Part shown: piece by piece, positions 57,699 through 64,000 of the stretch
Position numbering within the stretch: position 1 is the stretch's first letter
Layout: each line of letters starts with the position of its first letter
DNA from: an uncultured Alphaproteobacteria bacterium
GTDB lineage: Bacteria; Pseudomonadota; Alphaproteobacteria; HIMB59; GCA-002718135
Length of the DNA: 64,000 bases
Reading direction: 5' to 3'
NCBI GenBank assembly: GCA_902621725.1
Contig: CACNND010000006.1
Location: 1 to 64,000, forward strand
Program-made: the position numbers and the translations under genes
Notes under the pieces: model-generated
Seen by the model: only the letters and a program-made list of their open reading frames with translations
Databases searched by the model: none
What the model was told of the DNA's origin: nothing

Positions 57699-58556
57699 TT
57701 AAAAATCGAGAATTTTTTTATATAGATCAGGCCTTCTGTCTCTAAAGTTACCCCATAATTTTCTATATTCTCTTGAAATTAACAAATCTAAAGTCGCAGT
57801 TATTATTCCCTCATCCTTATCATTCATACGATTTATTACATTTCCAAGATGATCCAATATAAAAGAATTACCATAAAAATTTAATTCAATATCAGCTTCG
57901 ACCTCCTTCCCTATTCTATTCGAAGTTATTATAGGGATTTGATTTGCAGCAGCATGTCCTACCATTGTATTAATCCAATGATCCTTTGAATTTAATTCAG
58001 GCATGTGTGGCTCAGAGCCAATTGCTGATGGATAAAAAATTAAATCTGCACCTTTCAATGTTAATATTCTTGCACATTCAGGAAACCACTGATCCCAACA
58101 AATTGCACAACCAACTTTTGCTTGAGGAGTGTCAAAAACCATAAAACCTGTGTTGCCTTTTTCAAAATAATACTTCTCATTATATCCAGGTCCTTCTGGA
58201 ATGTGAGATTTATTATAAACTTCACTTATTTTACCGAAAGAATTAATCATAACTAGAGAGTTAAAAAACTTATTTTCCTTTTTTTGAAAAAAACTAATTG
58301 GTAATGAAATCTTTTTATCTTTACAAATATTAGATAATTTTTCGAACATTGGATTAGAAGGAAAATCAATTGCAAGATCAAAAAATTTATCATTTTTTGT
58401 TGAACAAAAATAATAATCTTGAAATAATTCTTGCAGAAGTAAAATATCAACATTTTCATTTGATGCTTTTTCAACTAAACTAATTGCTTTATTTACATTA
58501 GCGTCAAAGTCTCCTTTAATAGCCTTGAATTGTGATGTTGCTACTTTTACTTTCAT
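57699..58556 (-). CDS. aguB: N-carbamoylputrescine amidase
   Basis: Nitrilase-superfamily enzyme that converts N-carbamoylputrescine to putrescine, CO2 and ammonia. The Glu-Lys-Cys triad regions are visible: LLLQELFQDYYFC (Glu), NKSHIPEGPGYNEKYYF (Lys) and VGCAICWDQWFPE (Cys). The EGPGYNEKYYF segment is characteristic of AguB. About 285 aa from the ATG at 58556, which overlaps the aguA stop (ATGA); a longer frame reaches 58583. It feeds the potF-linked putrescine block downstream. Confidence 0.93.
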   Translation of the reverse strand: MKVKVATSQFKAIKGDFDANVNKAISLVEKASNENVDILLLQELFQDYYFCSTKNDKFFDLAIDFPSNPMFEKLSNICKDKKISLPISFFQKKENKFFNSLVMINSFGKISEVYNKSHIPEGPGYNEKYYFEKGNTGFMVFDTPQAKVGCAICWDQWFPECARILTLKGADLIFYPSAIGSEPHMPELNSKDHWINTMVGHAAANQIPIITSNRIGKEVEADIELNFYGNSFILDHLGNVINRMNDKDEGIITATLDLLISREYRKLWGNFRDRRPDLYKKILDF

Positions 58557-59536
58557 ATTTTTGGTACATTCATTGTTATACAATGAATATTTCCACCACC
58601 ATAATTTATATTTTCTGTTTCCAACATCATAATTTCTCTATTTGGGAATAACTTTTCAAAAGTTAATTTTACCTCATTATCTTCCTTAACATTGAATTTA
58701 GGTAAGATAATTTTATTTTTACTGAAATAGAAATTTATATATGAACTAATTATATTCTTATTATTAATCTTTTTTCTTGTAGGTAAAGGAACTTCAATTA
58801 AATCAAATGTCTGATTAGTATCTCTAAAAAATTTAATAAGATCAGCTTTGTTTTTTTCTAATATTTCATAATTAGGATCTAATTTGTGAGTTGTGGCAAT
58901 TAAATATTGATTTTTTCCTATCGGGCATAATAAATTATCGACATGACCATCTGTATCATCCTCCATTAGTCCATTTTCAAATAAAAAAATATAATTTAAG
59001 TTAAACAAGAGCTTTAATTCTTTAATAATATATTCACTATTATGTTTTTGTTTTCTATTTTTATTAAATATTACATTTTTAGTGCTAAATAAATTTTTTT
59101 TATCATCATAAGTTATTGCTCCTCCTTCAATAACTAAGTCAGAAATTTTTGTTGGGATATTTAAATAGTTTGAAATAAATTTTGATATTTTATTATCATT
59201 TAAATAATCTGGATACTTTCCATAACCATTAAACTCAAAGCTAATTGATTTTAATTTTTCATTTTCATTATAAAAAATTGGTGCAATATCTCGCATCCAA
59301 GAATCATCTAATTTACATTCTATAATATCTATATTTTTATGATCAGTTTTATTTTGAATTTCATTAATGTCTTCTTTATTTGACAAAACAATAACCTGCT
59401 CAGTTTTTGCTATTTCATTAATTACATTTGCAACTTCATCTCTAGCCTTATTAATAATTTTACCATAAAGATCTTTATTACATGGCCAAGCAATCAAACA
59501 ATATTGGTGTTCATGCCATTCAGGAATTAGTTTCAT
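58553..59536 (-). CDS. aguA: Agmatine deiminase
   Basis: Hydrolyses agmatine to N-carbamoylputrescine and ammonia (guanidine-modifying fold). It opens IPEWHEHQYCLIAWPCNKDLYG, has DDSWMRDIAPIF and VIEGGAITYDD, and the nucleophile C319 in YGGGNIHCITMNVP. 327 aa, slightly short. It is the first gene of the minus-strand agu-pot run and is divergent from the HD-domain gene with only 28 nt between start codons. Arginine decarboxylase, which would supply agmatine, is not in the window. Confidence 0.94.
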   Translation of the reverse strand: MKLIPEWHEHQYCLIAWPCNKDLYGKIINKARDEVANVINEIAKTEQVIVLSNKEDINEIQNKTDHKNIDIIECKLDDSWMRDIAPIFYNENEKLKSISFEFNGYGKYPDYLNDNKISKFISNYLNIPTKISDLVIEGGAITYDDKKNLFSTKNVIFNKNRKQKHNSEYIIKELKLLFNLNYIFLFENGLMEDDTDGHVDNLLCPIGKNQYLIATTHKLDPNYEILEKNKADLIKFFRDTNQTFDLIEVPLPTRKKINNKNIISSYINFYFSKNKIILPKFNVKEDNEVKLTFEKLFPNREIMMLETENINYGGGNIHCITMNVPKI

Positions 59537-59552
59537 AAAATTTAAAAATATG

Positions 59553-59558
59553 TATAAT
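59553..59558 (+). promoter_or_regulatory. Perfect TATAAT placing a leaderless start for the HD-domain gene
   Basis: TATAAT ends 6 nt before the ATG at 59565, so transcription starting at the usual +7 position would begin at that ATG and give a leaderless message. The -35 region is poor (TTTCAT near 59531). An upstream ATG at 59550 would overlap the -10 element, which argues against using it. Confidence 0.4.
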
Positions 59559-59564
59559 TATTTC

Positions 59565-60128
59565 ATGTCTAAAGATGAAGTAAAATTCACTGAAATGAAA
59601 CATGGTGATAAAGAGGATTATGAACTTCTTGCTAATTTTGAAGATAAATTCATTGAAGGTACAGCTGATAGAATAGTAAGAGTGCTAGAAAGTTTAGACA
59701 ATTCTTTAGGTGGCTATAAGGTATCTAGATTAGAACATTCTCTTCAAACTGCATCAAGGGCGTTACGTGAACAAGCTTCTGAAGAAATGGTGGTAGCTTC
59801 CTTATTGCATGATATAGGTGATGAAATTGCACCTCTTAATCATTCTGAACTTGCAGCCGCAGTATTAAAACCCTTTGTGTCTGAAAAAACAAGATGGATT
59901 GTAGAACAACACGGTTTGTTTCAAGCCTACTACTATAATCATTATTATGGAAAAGATAGAAATCTAAGAGATAAATTCAAAGGTCATGAATTCTTTAAAG
60001 ACACTATAGATTTTTGTGAAAGATGGGATCAAGCATCATTTGATCCAAATTATGATACAATTCCTTTAAAAGAATTTGTTCCAATGGTTCAAAGAATATT
60101 TAATAGAACACCTTATAGAAATTTATAA
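59565..60128 (+). CDS. HD-domain protein with complete di-metal ligand set, possible diiron oxygenase
   Basis: An HD-fold protein of 187 aa. The six ligand positions of PhnZ/MIOX-type diiron HD oxygenases are all filled: H58 (RLEHSLQ), H82-D83 (LLHDIGD), H93 (LNHSE), H116 (VEQHGLF) and D155 (ERWDQAS). LEHSLQ is also seen in PhnZ as I recall it. The gene adjoins carnitine-type catabolic genes, so an oxygenase or hydrolase acting on a quaternary or hydroxylated amine is possible. A phosphohydrolase function is the main alternative. The substrate is unknown. The ATG at 59565 is preferred over 59550. Confidence 0.75.
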   Translation: MSKDEVKFTEMKHGDKEDYELLANFEDKFIEGTADRIVRVLESLDNSLGGYKVSRLEHSLQTASRALREQASEEMVVASLLHDIGDEIAPLNHSELAAAVLKPFVSEKTRWIVEQHGLFQAYYYNHYYGKDRNLRDKFKGHEFFKDTIDFCERWDQASFDPNYDTIPLKEFVPMVQRIFNRTPYRNL

Positions 60129-60596
60129 TTATTTTTTTAGCTTATTGATTAGTGTAAGGTTACCTGGATCAAAATTATTTTTATTTTCTTGAATAAATTT
60201 ATCTATATCTTTTTGCTTTTCTAATTCTAATTCAGAAACTTTTCTAATATTTAAATCAACATACAAAGAACAAACCTCTGTTGTTGCTGCTCTGTAACCT
60301 TCAAGCTTATGAGTCATTTCTAATTTATAAATTAATCTTTTTTTATCCCTATCAAGAAATAATAAATTAATATCTACTTCATCACCCTCTTTCACTTCTT
60401 TGTCATAAGTTGTGTGTGACTCTACGGCAAAAGTAGTTTTCTTCTCTATTTTTGCAGAAGTTTCACCCATATTAAATTTTTGTAAAAGAACTTCCCATCC
60501 AGCATCAAAAAGATGAATATAAAATGCCAAATTCATATGACCATTGTAATCGGTCCATTCTTTTTTTACTCTTCCTGAATTTAAATATATCTTCAT
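60129..60596 (-). CDS. Hot-dog thioesterase, betainyl-CoA thioesterase-like (CdhC)
   Basis: 155-aa 4HBT/hot-dog-fold thioesterase. The active-site segment VKKEWTDYNGHMNLAFYIHLFD holds the family D-x-x-G-H-M-N pattern. It lies beside BKACE and carnitine dehydrogenase-like genes; in Pseudomonas the third carnitine gene encodes a betainyl-CoA thioesterase of this fold, and in other bacteria it is fused to the dehydrogenase. Here it is separate and on the opposite strand, 42 nt from the BKACE start. It ends flush against the HD-domain gene. Confidence 0.8.
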   Translation of the reverse strand: MKIYLNSGRVKKEWTDYNGHMNLAFYIHLFDAGWEVLLQKFNMGETSAKIEKKTTFAVESHTTYDKEVKEGDEVDINLLFLDRDKKRLIYKLEMTHKLEGYRAATTEVCSLYVDLNIRKVSELELEKQKDIDKFIQENKNNFDPGNLTLINKLKK

Positions 60597-60638
60597 TGTT
60601 TTTCTTTATTAATTCAAAAAATATAGTAGTTTAAAATA

Positions 60639-61529
60639 ATGAATAATGAAGTAATAATTTCGTGTGCTGTAACAGGATCTGGTGATACAGCAGGTAAACA
60701 TCCTGAATTACCTATAACGCCAAAACAAATTGCTGATGCTTCAATTGAAGCTGCCAAAGCGGGTGCAGCAATAGCTCATGTACATGTAAGAGAACCTGAT
60801 GGCAAACCTTCTAGGAATTTAAGTTATTATAAAGAAGTGGCAGATAGAATTCGCTCCTCTGAAACTGATGTAGTTTTAAATTTTACTACAGGTATGGGTG
60901 GTGATTTTGAAGTTGGAACAGGTAAAGATCCTTTAAATCCCGTGGGAGCAAATACTGATATGATCGATGCATTAAGCAGATTAGAACATGTTGAAGAGTT
61001 ATTGCCTGAAATTTGTACTTTAGACTGCGGCTCACTAAATTTTGGTGACTCAAACATGACTTTTATTCATACACCGATACAACTAAGAACTGCAGCAAAA
61101 AAAATGCAGGAGCTTGGAGTGAAACCAGAAATGGAAGCTTTTGAAATGGGTCATTTATGGTTTGCTAATCAACTTTATAAAGAAGGTTTAATTGATGGCC
61201 CTCCTTTTTATCAAATATGCCTTGGTATACCTTGGGGATCACCTGCAACAACGAGCGCAATGAAAGCTATGGCTGAAATGGTACCTTCTGAAGGTGTTTG
61301 GTCTGGGTTTGGAATAGGAAGATCACAAATGCCTATGGCTGCACAGGCAGTTATTTTGGGAGGAAATGTTCGTGTGGGACTTGAAGACAATCTTTATTTA
61401 AAAAAAGGAGTTTTTGCATCAAATACACAGTTGGTTGAAAAGGCAAGATGTATTGTTGAAGATATGGGAGCTTCTATTTTATCCCCTCAGCAAACTAGAG
61501 AGAAATTAAAACTAAAAAAACATTTTTAA
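60639..61529 (+). CDS. BKACE-family beta-keto acid cleavage enzyme, probable dehydrocarnitine cleavage (CdhB)
   Basis: Zinc enzyme that cleaves a beta-keto acid with acetyl-CoA to give acetoacetate and a CoA ester. The N-terminal [22 protein letters not shown], metal histidines in [12 protein letters not shown], the [10 protein letters not shown] strand and [11 protein letters not shown] are typical of the DUF849/Kce family. 296 aa. Next to a carnitine dehydrogenase-like gene the natural substrate is 3-dehydrocarnitine, yielding betainyl-CoA. Lysine-fermentation Kce activity is the alternative by homology only. Confidence 0.9.
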   Translation: MNNEVIISCAVTGSGDTAGKHPELPITPKQIADASIEAAKAGAAIAHVHVREPDGKPSRNLSYYKEVADRIRSSETDVVLNFTTGMGGDFEVGTGKDPLNPVGANTDMIDALSRLEHVEELLPEICTLDCGSLNFGDSNMTFIHTPIQLRTAAKKMQELGVKPEMEAFEMGHLWFANQLYKEGLIDGPPFYQICLGIPWGSPATTSAMKAMAEMVPSEGVWSGFGIGRSQMPMAAQAVILGGNVRVGLEDNLYLKKGVFASNTQLVEKARCIVEDMGASILSPQQTREKLKLKKHF

Positions 61530-61530
61530 T

Positions 61531-62451
61531 TTGAAAAATATTGCTGTCATTGGAACTGGTGTAATTGGTACCGGCTGGATACTTAGATTTCTCGCTAATG
61601 GTATAAGAGTTAAAGCATTTGATAAAAATTCTCAGCAATTACATTTTCTAAAAGAAGAAATAACAAGAACAAACTTAATTATAAAGAAATTATATAATAC
61701 AAAAATCAATTTCAGAAATTTGGAAATCGTGGACAATATTGAGGAAGCAGTGAAGAATGCAGATTTAATTCAGGAAAATGTACCTGAACGACTATCTTTA
61801 AAAAAAGATGTTATAAAAAATATAAGTAAATATTCTCCCTCAAATTCAATAATTGCTTCAAGTTCATCTGGCTTACTTCCATCAGATTTACAATCAAAAT
61901 GTATTAATCCAAAAAGGTTAATCATAGCTCATCCATTTAACCCTGTATATATTCTCCCTTTGGTTGAAATTGTAAAAGGTAAAAAAACTACAAATTTATA
62001 TCTTAATAAAGCAAAAAAATTTTATCAAAAAATTAAAATGAAAACATTATTGGTAGAAAAAGAATTGCCAGGCTTTTTATCTGATAGATTGCAAGAAGCT
62101 TTGTGGAGAGAGGGTTTACATATTATAAATGATGGATTTGCTTCAACAAAAGATTTAGATGAAGCGATTACTTATGGTCCTGGTATGAGATGGGCTCTAA
62201 TGGGAACTTTTCTTACATTTCATCTAGCTGGAGGGGAAATGGGTATGAAACACATGTTAGATCAATTTGGACCAGCATTGAAGCTTCCATGGACTAAACT
62301 TAAATCTCCAAAACTAACAAAAAAACTTAAAGAAAAAATCATTAAAGGCACAAAAAAACAATCAAATAATCATTCTATTAAAGATTTAAGTAACATAAGA
62401 GATAATTTTTTAATAGATTTGCTAGAATTAAAGAAAAAATATAAATTATAA
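61531..62451 (+). CDS. L-carnitine dehydrogenase-like 3-hydroxyacyl-CoA dehydrogenase family enzyme
   Basis: NAD-dependent oxidation of L-carnitine to 3-dehydrocarnitine is the likely reaction. The Rossmann motif IGTGVIGTGW lies at residues 7-16, and AHPFNPVYILPLVE is the family catalytic region. The C-terminal GTFLTFHLAGGEMGMKHMLD with LKLPWTKL is what I recognise from carnitine dehydrogenases rather than beta-oxidation enzymes. 306 aa, without the C-terminal thioesterase fusion some have. The start is TTG, 1 nt after the BKACE stop. Confidence 0.86.
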   Translation: MKNIAVIGTGVIGTGWILRFLANGIRVKAFDKNSQQLHFLKEEITRTNLIIKKLYNTKINFRNLEIVDNIEEAVKNADLIQENVPERLSLKKDVIKNISKYSPSNSIIASSSSGLLPSDLQSKCINPKRLIIAHPFNPVYILPLVEIVKGKKTTNLYLNKAKKFYQKIKMKTLLVEKELPGFLSDRLQEALWREGLHIINDGFASTKDLDEAITYGPGMRWALMGTFLTFHLAGGEMGMKHMLDQFGPALKLPWTKLKSPKLTKKLKEKIIKGTKKQSNNHSIKDLSNIRDNFLIDLLELKKKYKL

Positions 62452-62453
62452 TT

Positions 62454-63461
62454 ATGACAATAATCTCAAAATATGTAGCTTTAAAAAATTATATACCTAC
62501 TGGATTACCTAAGGAGGATGATTTTGAAATAAAATCTAAAACATTAGAATTAGATGAAACAAATAATATTCATGTTCTTAATTCGTGGATATCAGTTGAT
62601 CCCTATATGAGAGCAAGAATGACAGAACGTAAAAATTATAAACCACCCTTTTTATTAGGGGAGGAAATGGAAGGTTATGCAATTGGTTCAGTCCAAAAAT
62701 CAAAAGATTCACAATTTCAAGAAGGAGATATTGTTTTCAGTAATTTTGGCATGAGAGATAACTTTATTTGCAAAAGAAGTGATTTAAAAAAAATCAAAAA
62801 TTCTGATCTTCCATTGCAAACTTATCTAGGACCTTTAGGAATGACAGGACAGACTGCATATATCGGTCTTTTTAATCACGGAAAAATACAAAAGGGACAA
62901 AGTATTCTTGTATCTTCAGCAGGTGGAAGTGTTGGCTCAACAGTTTGTCAAATTGCAAAAAATTTAGGATGTAAAGTTTATGCTAGTACAGGATCAGATG
63001 AAAAAGTTGATTGGTTAAAAAATGAATTAAATGTTGATGTAGCATTTAATTATAAAAAAATTGATAACCTTGTTCTTCACTTAAAAGAAATTTGTCCTGA
63101 AGGATTTGACTTATACTTTGATAATGTTGGAGGTGATTTTTTAGAGTCTGCAATTTTTCGAATGAAAAATTTCGGAAGAATTATTATTTGTGGAAGAATA
63201 TCTCAAATGAATTCAACTTCTGCTCCTGCAGGGCTAAAAAATATGGCTCACGTATTAGTAAAAAGATTAACAATAAAAGGTTTTTTAATTTTTGATCATG
63301 AAAAAGATAATGAGCCTTTTGAAACTGATATGCGAAATTGGCTTTCAGAAGGAAAAATAAAATTTAAAGAAACAATTTATGAAAATATAGAAAATGCTCC
63401 AAAAGCATTTATAGATCTACTGAATGGTAAAAATTTAGGTAAGATGTTAGTTAAAATTTAA
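62454..63461 (+). CDS. Zinc-less MDR oxidoreductase (CurA / leukotriene B4 dehydrogenase type)
   Basis: NADPH-dependent medium-chain reductase that typically reduces alpha,beta-unsaturated carbonyls. It has WISVDPYMRARM, the nucleotide-binding ILVSSAGGSVGSTVCQIAKNLG (about residues 151-172), DLYFDNVGGDFLE and GRIIICGRISQMN. 335 aa. It starts 2 nt after the dehydrogenase and so probably belongs to the same transcript, but no step in known carnitine catabolism needs it. It ends flush with the convergent regulator gene. Confidence 0.88.
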   Translation: MTIISKYVALKNYIPTGLPKEDDFEIKSKTLELDETNNIHVLNSWISVDPYMRARMTERKNYKPPFLLGEEMEGYAIGSVQKSKDSQFQEGDIVFSNFGMRDNFICKRSDLKKIKNSDLPLQTYLGPLGMTGQTAYIGLFNHGKIQKGQSILVSSAGGSVGSTVCQIAKNLGCKVYASTGSDEKVDWLKNELNVDVAFNYKKIDNLVLHLKEICPEGFDLYFDNVGGDFLESAIFRMKNFGRIIICGRISQMNSTSAPAGLKNMAHVLVKRLTIKGFLIFDHEKDNEPFETDMRNWLSEGKIKFKETIYENIENAPKAFIDLLNGKNLGKMLVKI

Positions 63462-64000
63462 CTAAATTGTAACATATGGTGATGTCCCTCGATATTTTAT
63501 ATCTAATTTGAGTTCTTTATCAATTGGTGGAAAAGCTCTTTGCTGACATTCTACTCTAGGGCAAATTCTACAAGAAACTCCAATTGGCATTTGTAACTTT
63601 TTATTATTTAAATCAATTCCCTCAGAATAAATAAGATCTTTAGCGTATTTCATATCACAACCTAAACCAATCGAAACAAAACTTTTAGGCATTCCATGTT
63701 TTTCAATTCCTTTCTCAAAAGCTCTTGCTATACAAAAATATACTCGTCCATCAGGCATTTTAGATATTTGAGGATGAATTTTTCCAGGATTTAAAAATGC
63801 AGTATACACATTCCACCTAGGACAAGAACCTCCATGTCTTGGTATATGAATACCAGATAAAGAAAATCGCTTGGACACATTTCCAGCAATATCTGTTTTT
63901 AAAAAATGAAATGGCACTCCTTCGTTTCCAGGTCTTTGAAGATTTGTTAATCTATGTGTAACTTGTTCAAAACTACAAGCATAATGATGCATCAAAATTT
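63462..64000 (-). CDS. ScfR/RamB-type transcriptional regulator, C-terminal part (cut by window end)
   Basis: C-terminal portion of an XRE-family regulator with IrrE/DUF955 and DUF2083 domains (short-chain fatty acid/propionyl-CoA regulators). Visible signatures are SFEQVTHRLTNLQRPG, VPFHFLKTDIAGNVSKR, CPRWNVYTAF and the cysteine motif CRICPRVECQQRAFPP. The frame stays open through the last base, so the helix-turn-helix N-terminus is outside. Relatives sense acyl-CoA levels, so it may control the adjacent acetoacetate- and acyl-CoA-producing genes; this is inference. Confidence 0.86.
   Translation of the reverse strand, partial: ILMHHYACSFEQVTHRLTNLQRPGNEGVPFHFLKTDIAGNVSKRFSLSGIHIPRHGGSCPRWNVYTAFLNPGKIHPQISKMPDGRVYFCIARAFEKGIEKHGMPKSFVSIGLGCDMKYAKDLIYSEGIDLNNKKLQMPIGVSCRICPRVECQQRAFPPIDKELKLDIKYRGTSPYVTI

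Overview
The window is an AT-rich (about three quarters A+T by eye, not computed), very compact stretch of a bacterial chromosome. Gene order and families point to a streamlined marine alphaproteobacterium of the SAR11 / HIMB59 / AEGEAN-169 kind. Supporting signs are the lptG-lptD-surA-pdxA-ksgA run, rpsF-rpsR-rplI-dnaB-alr, the TPR-bamB-der run, alphaproteobacterial families (DUF2794, DUF3553, a cysteine-poor DksA) and a GTTC-N7-GTTC LexA-type box upstream of recA. The exact lineage is inference. I see no insertion sequence, phage, CRISPR array or rRNA. There is one tRNA, Leu(UAA). No gene-free stretch exceeds about 215 bases.

Layout. 1-6020 (+): LPS export (lptG, cut by the window start; lptD), a divergent SurA-position protein, pdxA interrupted by one in-frame TAG, and ksgA. 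5997-10735 (-): fabD-fabG-acpP-fabF-mltG-gmk. 10820-17377 (+): rpsF-rpsR-rplI-dnaB-alr, an RND/MMPL-type membrane protein and cvpA. 17381-21112 (-): der, a BamB-like lipoprotein, a YfgM/TPR-like protein and a redoxin. 21137-23842: DUF2794 (+), then a small ORF, guaA and rlmE (-). 23913-30328 (+): RND efflux adaptor and permease, a LOG-family protein and icd. 30321-34191 (-): alaS, recA. 34406-36758 (+): dksA, DUF3553, moaA, nadK. 36761-37994 (-): VOC protein, tRNA-Leu, CinA-like protein. 38052-41661 (+): map, purB, bolA-like, grxD, EamA/RarD transporter. 41639-50109 (-): rpsD, trmJ-like, cimA, gltX, nadE, class II DAHP synthase, glmU, an orphan ParA. 50167-51084 (+): threonylcarbamoyl-AMP synthase.

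51085-59536 is a polyamine block: agmatine deiminase and N-carbamoylputrescine amidase (agmatine to putrescine), a PotF/A/B/C-type putrescine/spermidine ABC importer, and PuuA/PuuB-type gamma-glutamylation and oxidation enzymes. 59565 to the right edge is a carnitine-type catabolic block: L-carnitine dehydrogenase-like, BKACE (dehydrocarnitine cleavage) and betainyl-CoA thioesterase-like enzymes. These sit with an HD-domain protein that keeps a six-residue di-metal ligand set, a zinc-less MDR oxidoreductase and a truncated ScfR/RamB-type regulator. Together the two blocks suggest use of nitrogen-rich osmolytes and polyamines as C/N sources.

The most interesting signals are the HD-domain candidate oxygenase in the carnitine block, the intact-looking pdxA with a lone amber codon, the recA LexA-type box, the long hairpin abutting the potA start codon, near-leaderless promoters, and missing conserved neighbours (radA, purF, purC/S/Q/L).
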